Of a stretch of DNA of 64,000 bases, positions 11,348 through 21,680 are shown one piece after another. The notes under the pieces were generated by a model. It had not been told where the DNA came from and made no database searches. It saw nothing but the letters and a program-made list of their open reading frames with translations. Origin of the DNA: Cupriavidus sp. UYMMa02A (GTDB lineage Bacteria > Pseudomonadota > Gammaproteobacteria > Burkholderiales > Burkholderiaceae); NCBI GenBank assembly GCA_001725945.1, contig LRMT01000027.1:35456-99455 (forward strand), written 5' to 3'. Positions within the stretch are counted from its first letter, which is position 1. Each line of letters opens with the position of its first letter. Made by a program: the position numbers and the translations under genes.

Positions 11348-12354
11348 CTAGCTAATTCGGTCGGTGGCGGAGGTGGCGAAGTCGCGGCCGCCAGTGCCCT
11401 CGGCACGGCCGGTGGAGGCGTCCGGCGCGGTCAGGCCGAAGAAGGCGCGCGCTTCGGCGCTGTCCTTGGCGATGGCCGCGGTCAGGTCTTCCAGGTTGTC
11501 GAAGCGCGCCTCATCGCGCAGCTTCTTCATGAATTCCACCCGGATCAGCTTGCCGTACAGGTTCTGGTTGATATCGAACAGGTGGACTTCCAGCAGCACG
11601 CGGCCGGCGTCTTCGATGGTCGGGCGCACGCCGATGCTCGCCACGCCCGGCAGCGGATGGTCGGCAATGCCGTGCACTTGCACGACGAAGATGCCGTTGA
11701 CCGCCGGACGCTTGTGCGAGATGCGCAGGTTCAGCGTCGGAAAACCGAGGTCGCGGCCCAGCTTGCGGCCGTGGATCACGTGGCCGCTGATCGCGTAGCC
11801 ATGGCCGAGCAGGCGGCGTGCGTGTTCAAGGTCGCCATCGGCCAGCGCCTGGCGCACGGCCGAGCTGGAGATGCGGATGCCGCCCTCGGATACCGAGCCC
11901 ATCTGCTCGACGTCGAAGCCGTAGCGCTGGCCGGCGTCCTGCAGGTAGGAGAAATCGCCGGCGCGCTTGGCGCCGAAGCGGAAGTCGTCACCGACCAGCA
12001 CCCAGCGCGCATGCAGGCCGTGCCACAGCACGTTCTCGACGAACGCCTGCGGCGACTGGCCGGCGAAATGGGCGTTGAAGTGCTCCACCACCACGCGGTC
12101 GACGCCATTGCGGCGCAGGCTCTCGAGCTTGTCGCGCAGCAGGGCGATGCGGGTAGGGGCCTTGTCCGGCGTGAAGAATTCGCGCGGATGCGGCTCGAAC
12201 GTCATCACGCACAGCGGCAGGCCGCGCGCGTCGGCCGCCGCGCGCGCGCGCGCAAGCAGCGACTGGTGACCGCGATGCACACCGTCGAAATTGCCGATGG
12301 TGAGCGCGCAGGCGCCCGGCTCTCGGCGTTGGGCAGGCCGCGGAAGACTTTCAC
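11348..12354 (-). CDS. ribF: Bifunctional riboflavin kinase / FAD synthetase (frameshift near start)
   Basis: RibF makes FMN from riboflavin and then FAD. The N-terminal nucleotidyltransferase has [13 protein letters not shown] and [10 protein letters not shown], then VGDDFRFG and [11 protein letters not shown]. The C-terminal kinase has [20 protein letters not shown] and an LEVHLFD segment. I take a GTG start at 12354, giving [23 protein letters not shown] once a missing C near 12312 is restored; this matches the family N-terminus. The uninterrupted alternative is an ATG at 12391 with an unrelated leader. The ribF-ileS-lspA order is classical. Confidence 0.92.
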
Positions 12355-12574
12355 GGGGACGGCGGGAAATGTTTTCGGGTAAAGCGAGCATTATAAGGCG
12401 AATGGGTCTGATTGCCCCTCCCGGGTGACCATGGATCGATCCGCGCCGCTGTTTTTGTGGCGCAACCGTCCTACCGCCGTGGCGCGATGCGGTAAAAGGC
12501 GGCATGATATGCGTCACTCCAGACGCGCGGCGCACTGCCTGCGTGTGCGTCCAGGCATTCGGTCCATACATCAC

Positions 12575-14379
12575 TTGAACGCGCTGCTCAACCGGCTGTT
12601 GCCGCGATTCCTGCCGCCCCCCGGCGCCAGCTCGATACCGAGACGCGCGCCAAGCTGATGGCCATCGTCCACAAGGCGTCGCCGTCGGGGACCGTGGCGG
12701 CGGTATTGCTGCCGGCGCTGACCATCCTGGCCTTCTGGGATTCGGCCGACCATGTGGCTCTGCTCGGCTGGGGCGTGGTGATGCTGTTGCTCGCCGCCGG
12801 CGGGGTGTGGTTCTACCTGGGCTACCAGCGCGACGGGGCCGCCATGAGCCGCTCTGCGCACACGCGCAAGTGGTGGGCCAATATGCGCGCCGTGGCGTTC
12901 CTGACCGGAATCACATGGGGCAGTTCGGCGCTGCTTCACATGTATACGGGTTCGACGACGTTCTCGAGCGTGCTTTACCTGCTCAGCCTTGGCGTGCTGG
13001 CCGGCGGCGCGGTATCGCAGGCGCCCGTGCCATCGAACCTCGCCTATGCCGGCGTGCCGATCCTGGTACCGAACCTGCTGATGGCGGAAATTGCGTTTCC
13101 GGGCCATGGCATCTACGTACAGTTGCTGCTGGTCATCTATGCACTGATGCTGGGTCGCCACGCGCTGGGCTTGCAGGGCACGCTGGTCAGGGCAATCCAG
13201 CTCGAGGGCGACAGCCGCCGCCTTGCCAAGCGGTTCGAGGAAGAGAAGGAGCGCGCGCTGCACGCGAGCGAGGAAAAGTCGCGCTTCCTGGCCGCGGCCA
13301 GCCACGACCTGCGCCAGCCCGTGCATGCGCTCGTGATGCTGGTGGAAGCGCTGCGCGCGCGCAACCAGTCCACGGTGCTGCACCCACTGGTGGAGCAGGT
13401 GGCGGCCGGTACGCAGACGATCGACCTGCTGTTCCGCTCGTTGCTCGACCTGTCCAAGCTGGAAGGCCGTAAGGTGCTGCCCACGCTGGAGCCGTGCGAG
13501 TTGAGCGCGCTGATCCGCGACGTGATGAGCCAGTTCGCCGCCGACGCGCGCGAAAGCGGCCTGACATTGACGCCGCGCGTCCCCGACGAACTCTATGCGA
13601 TGGCCGAACCGGTGCTGCTGCGCCGCGCGCTGTTCAACCTGGTGCAGAACGCGCTGCGCTATACCAGGCGCGGCGGCGTGCTGATCACGGCGCGCCAGCG
13701 CCGCAAGCACGTGCGGCTGGAAGTGTGGGACACGGGCGCAGGCATCATGCCCGATCACCTGCCGGATATCTTTTCGCCGTACTACCAGGTCCACAACCCG
13801 CAGCGCGACCCGTCGCAGGGCCTGGGTCTGGGCCTGGCGATCTTCAAGGAGTGCGTGCGCCTGATGCGGGGTACCTACGGCGTGCGTTCGGTGCCCGGCA
13901 AGGGTTCGGTATTCTGGTTCGCACTGGGCCCCGTCCCAGAGGAAACGGTGGCCGCCGTGCGCGAGACACGGGCCGTGGCCGCTGCCCAGGAGTCCAAGCC
14001 GGACAAGCTGGACGGGACGGTGCTCGTGGTCGACGACGATACCCAGATCCGCAAGGCGTGGATCGCGCTGATGGAAGCGTGGGGCATCCGCGTCGCCTGT
14101 GCCGCGCATGGCGCGGAAGCTGACAAGCTGTTTGCCAGGGGTTTGCGGCCGGACATTATTTTCTGCGACCTGCGGCTGCCGGGCAGCGAGAACGGCCTGG
14201 ACCTGCTGGAGCGCTGGCAGAACACCCAGCCGCAGGCGCGCAGCGCATTGCTGACCGGAGATCTGAAGTCCGCTGCGCTGGTGGCGGCGGAAGAGGCGGG
14301 ATACTTCGTGCTGTCAAAGCCCGTGGACCCGGCGGCACTGCGATTGCTGTTGCGCCGCTGGCTGCGCCCAGCGGCCTGA
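12575..14379 (+). CDS. Hybrid sensor histidine kinase with C-terminal receiver (frameshift near 12620)
   Basis: This membrane kinase has about six hydrophobic segments in its first 200 residues, a coiled linker, then a HisKA domain with the H-box ASHDLRQPVHAL, and an ATPase domain with N-box NLVQNALRY, G1 DTGAGI and G2 GLGLGLAI. A receiver domain follows (VLVVDDD, phospho-Asp in FCDLRLPG, Lys in LSKPVD). The frame is clear from 12658; upstream it reads LNALLNRLLPRFLPP until a C run at 12617-12622 that lacks one C, so the true start, perhaps the TTG at 12575, is uncertain. It is convergent with a NarL-type regulator. The signal is unknown. Confidence 0.85.
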
Positions 14380-14411
14380 CGGCGCGGAGCAGACCAGACA
14401 GCGGTATGGCC

Positions 14412-15071
14412 TTACTGGCGCAGGCGGAAACGCTCCATGCGCGACATCACCTGCATGCGCGTCCGTACGCCAAGGCGCTGCAGAATGGCCGACACATGTT
14501 CCTTCACGGTGTTCTCGGTCAGTCCGAGCCGGCGCGCGATGACCTTGTTTGGCAGCCCTTCGAGCACCAGTGCGAGTACCGAGCCCTGTCGCGGCGTCAG
14601 GCCGAGCTCGGCCGGCGTGACGGGGATGCCATGGGTCGGACCGAAGGATTGGGCGCGGCCGCTGAGGGCTTCGTCGGTCGGGAACGAGGTGTCGCCGGCC
14701 AGCACCTTGCGCACGGCCGAGGTAAAGGCGTGGGCATCGAGGTGCTTGCCCACGAATCCGCAGGCCGACAACGCGCGTGCGCGTCCGACGATTTCAGGCG
14801 TCGCTTCGGCGGACATGAAGATGAAACGCGCGCCCGGGATGACGGTCTTGAACGTCTGCATGGCATCGAACCCGGTGCCATCGTTCAGCCAGATGTCGAG
14901 CAGCACGATATCCGGGCGCAGGCCCTGCTGAAGGCTGGTCAGCGCTTCCCTGGCGCTGCCGGCTGCGTGGACTGCAACATCAGGCATGACTTCCGTCAGA
15001 AATGCGGTAGTGCCTGACAAGGCCATAGGATGATCATCGACCACCAACAACGTCGGTGCTGCGTTCGACAT
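14412..15071 (-). CDS. NarL/FixJ-type response regulator
   Basis: A 219-residue two-component regulator with an N-terminal receiver and a C-terminal LuxR-type helix-turn-helix. The acidic pocket is Asp12-Asp13, the phosphoacceptor Asp59 (IVLLDIW) and the switch Lys109 (GFVGKH). The DNA-binding domain shows LTPRQGSVLALVLEGLPNKVIARRL followed by LTENTVKEHVSAIL in the usual spacing. It lies tail to tail with the hybrid kinase at 12575-14379 and is the most likely output partner. A dyad at 15112-15130, 41 bases upstream of its start, may be an autoregulatory site. Confidence 0.92.
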   Translation of the reverse strand: MSNAAPTLLVVDDHPMALSGTTAFLTEVMPDVAVHAAGSAREALTSLQQGLRPDIVLLDIWLNDGTGFDAMQTFKTVIPGARFIFMSAEATPEIVGRARALSACGFVGKHLDAHAFTSAVRKVLAGDTSFPTDEALSGRAQSFGPTHGIPVTPAELGLTPRQGSVLALVLEGLPNKVIARRLGLTENTVKEHVSAILQRLGVRTRMQVMSRMERFRLRQ

Positions 15072-15111
15072 GCTAATTCCCGTCTAATTTCCCGTTTCGC
15101 CCTTGTTGTCA

Positions 15112-15130
15112 CCGGCTTGTACAAAGCCGG
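15112..15130. promoter_or_regulatory. Inverted repeat upstream of the response regulator
   Basis: A 19-base dyad with 7-bp arms (CCGGCTT at 15112-15118 and AAGCCGG at 15124-15130) and a 5-base centre. It sits in the 236-base gap between the regulator start (15071, minus) and purN (15308, plus), where an operator for the dimeric LuxR-type protein would be expected. Function is inferred from position only. Confidence 0.4.
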
Positions 15131-15307
15131 AGCGTGGGCGTAGGGCCCACTCTATCAGAGGGTGCGAAGCGTCACAATCCATCAAATGGGGTTAACGAAC
15201 CGGTTGTCGCATGCCGTTTGCACGTCCGGTCTCCGCTTGTCGTGAATTAAGTGCCTAATGTATTCGCTTTGCCAGAGTTTAGCGCCTTCGCTTGGTAGAA
15301 TTGCGCG

Positions 15308-15972
15308 ATGAAAAAATCGTCATCCTGATTTCAGGGCGCGGCTCCAATATGGAAGCCATCGTCCGGGCGTGCGCGGCGGGGGGCTGGCCGGCGCGCATCG
15401 CCGCAGTCATCTCCAACCGGCCGGACGCGGCCGGGCTGCAGTTTGCCAAGGCCCACGGCATTGCTGCCAGCGTGGTCGACCACCGCCAGCATCCCGACCG
15501 CGCGAGCTTCGACGCCGCGCTGGCCGAGGCCATCGACGCCTATGAGCCCGATCTGGTCGTGCTGGCCGGGTTCATGCGTATCCTGACCGCCGGGTTCGTC
15601 GACCACTATGCCGGTCGGCTGCTCAATATCCATCCGTCGCTGTTGCCATGCTTCCCGGGCCTGAATACCCACAAGCAGGCGCTCGACGCTGGCGTGAAGC
15701 TGCACGGCGCCACCGTGCATTTCGTCACGCCGGAACTCGATTATGGCCCAATTGTGATTCAGGCAGCTCTTGATGTGTCGCCCGTCGACACCCCTGAGAG
15801 CCTTGCCGCCCGCCTGCTCGACTGCGAGCATGTGATTTATCCCCGCGCCGTGCAATGGTTCGTCGAAGGACGCCTGCAAGTCCAGAACGGGGTCGTACAC
15901 GTCAATCCGGCCGAGCCGCAGCTGCTCATGGCCATCTCCGCCGGGGTACCGGCGGCAGGAGCAAAGCCATGA
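15308..15972 (+). CDS. purN: Phosphoribosylglycinamide formyltransferase (frameshift in an A run at codon 2-4)
   Basis: PurN transfers a formyl group from 10-formyl-THF to GAR in purine synthesis. The protein begins KIVILISGRGSNMEAI and contains the active-site motifs LAGFMRIL, NIHPSLLPCFPGLNTH and GATVHFVTPELDYGPI (catalytic Asn/His/Asp). The ATG at 15308 is followed by six A residues; seven would read MKKIVILISG, the classical PurN start. As given, the frame opens only from an upstream TTG at 15292. Length about 220 residues. Its stop overlaps the next start (ATGA). Confidence 0.93.
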
Positions 15973-17388
15973 GCCGTCATCAAGCAGGGGCGCGTCCGGC
16001 GCCAAGGAAGCCCGTCAACCTGCGCGGGCCCGAAAGTCCAGTCCAATTCGCAAGTCGGAGTCGGCCCGATCCGCGCACGGCGGTCCGGGCGCGGATGGTC
16101 AGCACACGCGTTCGCCGAGCGGGCTGCACGCCTCGCACATCCAGCATATCGACCGGCTGCTGGGCAAGGTCATGTTGTTCGCGCGCCCGGCCGACGCCGT
16201 GGTGAGCTATTACTTCCGCGAGAACAGCAAGCTGGGCCATCGCGAGCGGGGCATCATCGCCGAAGCCGTCTACGCGGTGCTGCGCCGGCGCGTGGAGTTC
16301 GGCCAGTTTGCCGAAAGCGGGACCGGTTCGGCATCTCGCCGCCTGGCGTTGCTGGGCCTGGCCGCCACCCTCGGCCGTGACGTATTGACGCCTTTCCTGT
16401 ACCCCGACGAGGGCGAGTGGCTGGATCGCCTGACCACGATCGAGCGCACGAGCCTGTCGCCGCGCGTGCGCGCCAACTTGCCCGAGTGGCTGTTCGATGA
16501 TCTGGTGGCGCGCCACGGCGAGGCATTTGCCTCGGCGCTCGGCGATGCCTGGCTGCGCCCGGCCCCGCTGGACCTGCGCGTGAACCTGGCCAAGGCCACT
16601 CGCGAGGAAGTACTGGCCGAGCTGGAGGCCGCGGGCCTGCAAGCCGAGCCTACGCCGATGGCCCCCGCCGGCATCCGCATGCGCGGCAAGCCGGCGCTGA
16701 ACCAGTTGCCACTGTTCGTGAACGGCCTGGTGGAGGTTCAGGACGAGGGCAGCCAGTTGCTGTGCAATCTGGTGGGAGCCAAGCGCGGAGAGATGGTTGT
16801 CGATTTCTGTGCGGGCGCGGGTGGCAAAACACTGGCGCTGGGCGTGGCCATGCGTTCGACTGGCCGGCTCTATGCCTTCGACGTGTCGGAAAAGCGGCTC
16901 GCCAACCTCAAGCCGCGCCTGGCGCGCAGCGGGCTGTCGAACGTGCACCCGGTGCTGATCGACTCGGAGCGCGATGCCAAGATCAAGCGCCTCGCGGGAA
17001 AAATCGACCGCGTGCTCGTGGATGCCCCGTGCAGCGCCTCGGCACCCTGCGTCGCAATCCGGACCTGAAATGGCGGCAGAGCCCGGAATCCGTGCTGGAG
17101 CTGACCGCCAAGCAGAGCGCGATCCTGGAAGCGGCGGCGCGCCTGGTAAAGGGTGGCGGACGTGTTGTGTACGCCACATGCAGCGTGCTGGAAGCCGAGA
17201 ACGAGGCGATCGTGCGCAGTTTCCTCGCTGCTCACCCCAATTTTCGCCTGATCCCGGCGGAGCAGGTCCTCGCTGAGCAGAAGATCGAAGTGCCATCGTT
17301 GCCGGCAGAAGGCGGCATGTTCGCACTATTTCCGCACCTCCATCAGACTGACGGTTTCTTCGCCGCAGTGCTGGAGCGTACGCAGTAA
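15969..17388 (+). CDS. RsmB/NOP-family RNA 5-methylcytosine methyltransferase (at least two frameshifts)
   Basis: The product resembles SAM-dependent rRNA or tRNA m5C methyltransferases of the RsmB/NOP2 group. Motif I is VVDFCAGAGGKT, the catalytic and release cysteines are in DAPCSG (motif IV) and YATCSVLEAENE (motif VI), and an N-terminal NusB-like helical region starts near LHASHIQHIDRLLGK. The ATG at 15969 overlaps the purN stop. Reading frame is lost somewhere between 16030 and 16120 and again near 17040, where one G is needed for PCSGLGTLRRNPD. It ends FFAAVLERTQ at 17388. The exact rRNA target is not decidable from sequence. Confidence 0.88.
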
Positions 17389-17463
17389 TCCCTCCCTCCC
17401 GCCGGCAATCGCGCGACATGCGCGGCTGCCGGTGCGGCGCAAAGTGTTCAGGCAGATCCCCAC

Positions 17464-18840
17464 ATGAACGGAAACCCATTGGCCGACTTGACGGCCTCGC
17501 ACGCGACGTTCGGCAGAATGCTCGACGATCTGATTCGCGACGCGGGCGGACCGGGCTTTATCTGGCAGCTTGCGGTGCTGGCCGCCTGTCTGATAGCCGC
17601 GTGGCCGCTGGCGCGTTTCATCGACAAGCGGCTCGAGGCGCGCTACGCCGCGTCGAGCTTCTCGTTGCGCTTTGCCGCAGCGAGCCTGGAGCGGGCCATG
17701 TTCCCGCTGTTTGGCTGGTTGCTGGTGATGGCAGCGCGCTTCGCGCTGGAGCCGGTGATGTCGATCAGCGTGCTGCGCCTCGCGCTCGTGCCGCTGTTCG
17801 GCATTACCTCGCTTTACTTCACTTTCTACATCCTGCGCCGGGTGTTGTCCGGCAGCGGTCAGTTGCACGGCATGCTGCTGCTGGTGGAGAAGGTGCTGAC
17901 CACGCTGGTGTGGGTGGCCATGGCGCTGTATGTGCTGGGGATGCTGTCCGAGGTGACCGCGTGGATGGAAAACATGCGCTTCGCTGTCGGCAAGCAGAAG
18001 GTGAGCCTGGCCGATATCCTGATGGCGGTGGTGTGGATCCTGCTGACCGTGCTGGCCGCAATGTGGTTCGGTTCCTGGCTGGAAGAGCGCCTGATGCGCT
18101 CGACCAGCCTCGATGTGAACCTGAAGGTCGTGCTGACGCGCATTTCCAAGGCGCTGCTGCTGCTCGTGTCGCTGCTGCTGAGCCTGTCGCTGGTGGGCAT
18201 CGACCTGACCGTGCTGTCGGTATTCGGCGGCGCGCTGGGCGTGGGGCTTGGTCTCGGCCTGCAGAAAATCGCCAGCAACTACATTTCCGGCTTCATCATC
18301 CTGCTGGATCGCTCGGTCAAGCTTGGCGACCAGATCACGGTGGACAAGTACACGGGCATCGTCTCGCAGATCCGTACCCGTTATACGGTGGTTCGCAACG
18401 GCGACGGAGAGACGCTCGTGCCGAATGAGCAACTGGTTGCGCAATCGGTGCAGAACCACTCGTTTTCGAATACCAATGTGCGCGTGGCGACGCGCGTGCA
18501 GGCCGACTACGGTGCCGATCCCGAAACCGTGATCCTGTTGCTCACGGCATGCGTGCGCGAGCTGCCGCGCGTGCTCCAGGAGCCGGCGCCAGCCGCTTTC
18601 CTGGTCTTGTTCGCCGACAGCGGCATCGAATACGAGGTGGCGGTTTATATTGCCGATCCCCAGAATGGCAAGCTGGGCGTGCAGTCGGCCATGAACCGCG
18701 CGATCTGGCGCACGCTGCGCGAGCACGGCATTTCGATTCCTTATCCGCAGCGGGAAGTCCGTGTGCTGGGTACGCCAGTCCCGCCGGAGATACTGAGTGA
18801 TGTATCCGTGGCAACTACAGAGGTGGCGAAAACGGCATGA
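17464..18840 (+). CDS. MscS-family mechanosensitive ion channel
   Basis: A 458-residue inner-membrane protein with about five to six predicted helices. The conserved pore helix TM3 and the start of the beta domain are in FGGALGVGLGLGLQKIASNY and SGFIILLDRSVKLGDQI, the hallmark of MscS. The cytosolic vestibule domain follows (VVRNGDGETLVPNEQL), ending with a C-terminal beta region. Such channels release solutes on hypo-osmotic shock. The extra N-terminal helices resemble the YbdG/YnaI-like or longer MscS paralogues rather than the minimal three-helix MscS. The frame is intact. Confidence 0.92.
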   Translation: MNGNPLADLTASHATFGRMLDDLIRDAGGPGFIWQLAVLAACLIAAWPLARFIDKRLEARYAASSFSLRFAAASLERAMFPLFGWLLVMAARFALEPVMSISVLRLALVPLFGITSLYFTFYILRRVLSGSGQLHGMLLLVEKVLTTLVWVAMALYVLGMLSEVTAWMENMRFAVGKQKVSLADILMAVVWILLTVLAAMWFGSWLEERLMRSTSLDVNLKVVLTRISKALLLLVSLLLSLSLVGIDLTVLSVFGGALGVGLGLGLQKIASNYISGFIILLDRSVKLGDQITVDKYTGIVSQIRTRYTVVRNGDGETLVPNEQLVAQSVQNHSFSNTNVRVATRVQADYGADPETVILLLTACVRELPRVLQEPAPAAFLVLFADSGIEYEVAVYIADPQNGKLGVQSAMNRAIWRTLREHGISIPYPQREVRVLGTPVPPEILSDVSVATTEVAKTA

Positions 18841-19202
18841 CTGCAGTAAGAAACAGGCGGGGGCTGCACAAGGGAACGAAAATGAAACATCCTCGTCAAA
18901 CTCCGGGAAAAAGCGAATGCCTCAGACTTGCATGATCCGGTAGAATGCCGGGTTGTCGCGGGTTTGCAAGCATCCCGCCCTCACATCAGACAGCCGCCAG
19001 ATTGCAGCGGCTCGTGCCTGTCCCGCCTGCCAACGCCGCGCCGGAACTGCACGCCACGGGTTCCCGCCAACGTATGGCGGGTCCGTGGTGGACGCCAGAC
19101 CATATCGCAATCAGTAGATTTGCAGTCTTTTTTCTGCGCGTTGTGCACGGCGCCGGGGCAGCCGCAAAGGAAAGCCCCTGTTTAACCGACGGAGAACAGA
19201 GT
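18841..19202. other. Intergenic region before the desaturase
   Basis: A 362-base gap with no convincing coding sequence. An open frame continues upstream from the desaturase to 18945, but it has no family similarity and no ribosome binding site. A TAGAAT hexamer near 18940 could be a -10 element, but no matching -35 is evident. Confidence 0.5.
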
Positions 19203-20393
19203 TTGTTCGACACTATTCTTGACTGGGCCGCGAACGGCCTTGCCAATTGGTCCTGGTGGGAGATCGTGATCTACACGCTGGTGATGACGCATATCACCAT
19301 CGCCGGGGTCACCATCTTCCTGCATCGGTGCATGGCGCACCGCTCGCTGGACCTGCACCCGATTGCCCAGCATTTCTTCCGCTTCTGGCTCTGGCTGACC
19401 ACAGGCATGGTCACGCGCGAGTGGACCGCGATCCACCGCAAGCACCACGCCAAGTGCGAGACCGAGGACGACCCGCACAGCCCGCAGACCCGAGGCATCC
19501 GCAAGGTGCTGCTGGAAGGCGCGGAACTGTATCGGGCCGAATCCAAGAACAAGGAAACCATCGCCAAGTTCGGCCACGGCTGCCCCAACGACTGGGTCGA
19601 GCGCAATGTGTATTCGCGCTTCGGCTGGCAGGGCGTCGGCCTGATGCTGATCATCGACCTGGCGCTGTTCGGCGTGATCGGCATGACCGTGTGGGCCGTG
19701 CAGATGCTGTGGATTCCAATCCACGCTGCCGGCATCATCAACGGCCTGGGCCACTGGTGGGGCTACCGCAACTACGATTGCGAGGACGCCTCGACCAATG
19801 TCTCGCCGTGGGGCCTGATCATCGGCGGCGAAGAGCTGCACAACAATCACCATACCTATCCGACTTCGGCCAAGTTTTCGATCAAGTGGTACGAGTTCGA
19901 TGTGGGTTGGGGCTATATCCGCGCCATGCAGGCCGTTGGCCTGGCCAAGGTGAAGAAGACGCCGCCCAAGGCGCGCCTGGTGGAAGCGCGTCCGGTCGAC
20001 GACAACACGCTGGAAGCGATCATCGCCAACCGCTATGACGTGATGGCGCGCTACGCCAAGGCCGTGAAGAGCGCGTTCCGCCAGGAGTTGGAGCAGCTCA
20101 AGGAAGGCCGCATTGCCGAGTACCGTACATTCAAGCCGGCCAGCAAGTGGTTCCACCGTGACGAGGCCAAGCTGGCCGCGCCGCAGCGCCAGCAACTGGC
20201 CAGCATCGTCGAGAAGAGCAAGTCGCTGCACACCTTCGTGGAGATGCGACGTGAACTGGCCGCCATTTGGGGTCGTTCGAACCTGACGCGCGAGCAGTTG
20301 CTGCAGCAATTGCAGGCCTGGTGCCATCGTGCCGAGGCCAGCGGTATCCAGGCGCTGCATGATTTTTCGCTGCGCCTGCGCCGCTACGCCTGA
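19203..20393 (+). CDS. Membrane acyl-CoA/fatty-acid delta-9 desaturase
   Basis: The protein (about 396 residues) is a di-iron membrane desaturase that introduces a cis double bond into saturated acyl chains, adjusting membrane fluidity. The three histidine boxes are present: HRCMAHR, HRKHHAK and HNNHHTYPT. Hydrophobic segments flank them. I use a TTG start at 19203 (LFDTILDWAANG) because GGAG lies 11-14 bases upstream and the family N-terminus begins here. A C-terminal extension of about 130 charged residues is typical of the proteobacterial subfamily. A strong terminator follows. Confidence 0.93.
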   Translation: MFDTILDWAANGLANWSWWEIVIYTLVMTHITIAGVTIFLHRCMAHRSLDLHPIAQHFFRFWLWLTTGMVTREWTAIHRKHHAKCETEDDPHSPQTRGIRKVLLEGAELYRAESKNKETIAKFGHGCPNDWVERNVYSRFGWQGVGLMLIIDLALFGVIGMTVWAVQMLWIPIHAAGIINGLGHWWGYRNYDCEDASTNVSPWGLIIGGEELHNNHHTYPTSAKFSIKWYEFDVGWGYIRAMQAVGLAKVKKTPPKARLVEARPVDDNTLEAIIANRYDVMARYAKAVKSAFRQELEQLKEGRIAEYRTFKPASKWFHRDEAKLAAPQRQQLASIVEKSKSLHTFVEMRRELAAIWGRSNLTREQLLQQLQAWCHRAEASGIQALHDFSLRLRRYA

Positions 20394-20419
20394 TACAATT
20401 CGGCCGCGCCGTATGGTTA

Positions 20420-20450
20420 CAAAGCCCCGCCCATGGCGGGGCTTTGTTTT
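20420..20450 (+). terminator. Rho-independent terminator after the desaturase
   Basis: A perfect 12-bp stem (20420-20431 and 20435-20446) with a 3-base loop, followed by TTTT. It separates the desaturase from nadA. Confidence 0.92.
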
Positions 20451-20525
20451 AGATAAACTCCCCCATGTTCTGGCCGACTGCACGCTTGTTGGCGGAGGTC
20501 TAGAGGAGTATCGGAGTATCCGGAG

Positions 20526-21680
20526 ATGACCCCACAATCGATCAAGACCGTCGAGTTCGAAAAGCCGAACCTGGCGGATGCCGAAAGCCCCGCCGGCGGC
20601 AGCTGCGTGGCGCATGCGTGGGCCAAGGTGCCCCCGGTGCTGACTCCCGACGAGCGGCAGGCGCTCAAGGTGCGCATCAAGCGGCTGTTGAAGGAACGCA
20701 ACGCCGTGCTGGTCGCGCACTATTACGTCGATGGCGACCTGCAGGACCTCGCCGAGGAAACCGGCGGCTGCGTGTCCGATTCGCTCGAAATGGCCCGCTT
20801 CGGCCGTGACCATTCGGCCCAGACCCTGGTCGTGGCCGGCGTGCGCTTCATGGGCGAAACCGCCAAGATCCTGAGCCCGGAAAAGACCATCCTGATGCCG
20901 GACCTGGACGCGACCTGCTCGCTCGACCTCGGCTGTCCGGCCGACGAGTTCGCGGCGTTCTGCGACGCGCATCCCGACCGCACCGTGGTTGTATACGCGA
21001 ACACCAGCGCCGCGGTGAAGGCGCGCGCCGACTGGATGGTGACGTCGAGCATCGGCCTGAAGATCGTCGAGCATCTGCACGCGCGTGGTGAAAAGATCCT
21101 GTGGGCGCCGGACAAGCATCTCGGCGGCTATATCCAGCAGCAGACCGGCGCCGACATGCTGCTGTGGCAGGGCTCTTGCCTCGTGCATGATGAATTCAAG
21201 GGCGTCGAGCTGGACCTGCTGCGCCGTGAGTTTCCCAAGGCGAAGATCCTGGTCCATCCGGAGTCGCCGGCCAACGTGGTGGCGCAGGCCGACGTGATCG
21301 GCTCCACCTCGCAACTCATCGCAGCCGCGCAGGAACTGGATGCGACCGAGTTCATCGTGGCCACGGACAACGGCATCCTGCACAAGATGCGGATGGCTGC
21401 CCCGGGCAAGCATTTCATCGAGGCGCCGACGGCGGGCAATAGTGCAACCTGCAAGAGTTGCGCACACTGCCCGTGGATGGCGATGAACGCGCTGTCGAAC
21501 CTGGCGGAAGTGCTCGAGACCGGCCGCAATGAAATTCACGTGGATCCGTCCGTCGGCCGCCAGGCGGTGACCTGCATCAACCGCATGCTGGACTTCGCCG
21601 CACAGCAGAAGGCCAATGTGCGCCCGGTGGCTGACCTGGCGAAGGAACAGGCCTTGTTCCAGGGAATCGGTCCGGCATGA
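20526..21680 (+). CDS. nadA: Quinolinate synthase A
   Basis: NadA condenses iminoaspartate with dihydroxyacetone phosphate to quinolinate, using an oxygen-sensitive [4Fe-4S] cluster. The 384-residue protein has the family core from [14 protein letters not shown] onward. Cluster-type cysteines appear at [18 protein letters not shown] and the C-terminal [25 protein letters not shown] and [11 protein letters not shown] are also conserved. The start is at 20526 with a GGAG upstream. It overlaps nadC by four bases and faces nadB across a shared terminator, so the complete de novo NAD pathway up to NaMN is in one place. Confidence 0.96.
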   Translation: MTPQSIKTVEFEKPNLADAESPAGGSCVAHAWAKVPPVLTPDERQALKVRIKRLLKERNAVLVAHYYVDGDLQDLAEETGGCVSDSLEMARFGRDHSAQTLVVAGVRFMGETAKILSPEKTILMPDLDATCSLDLGCPADEFAAFCDAHPDRTVVVYANTSAAVKARADWMVTSSIGLKIVEHLHARGEKILWAPDKHLGGYIQQQTGADMLLWQGSCLVHDEFKGVELDLLRREFPKAKILVHPESPANVVAQADVIGSTSQLIAAAQELDATEFIVATDNGILHKMRMAAPGKHFIEAPTAGNSATCKSCAHCPWMAMNALSNLAEVLETGRNEIHVDPSVGRQAVTCINRMLDFAAQQKANVRPVADLAKEQALFQGIGPA

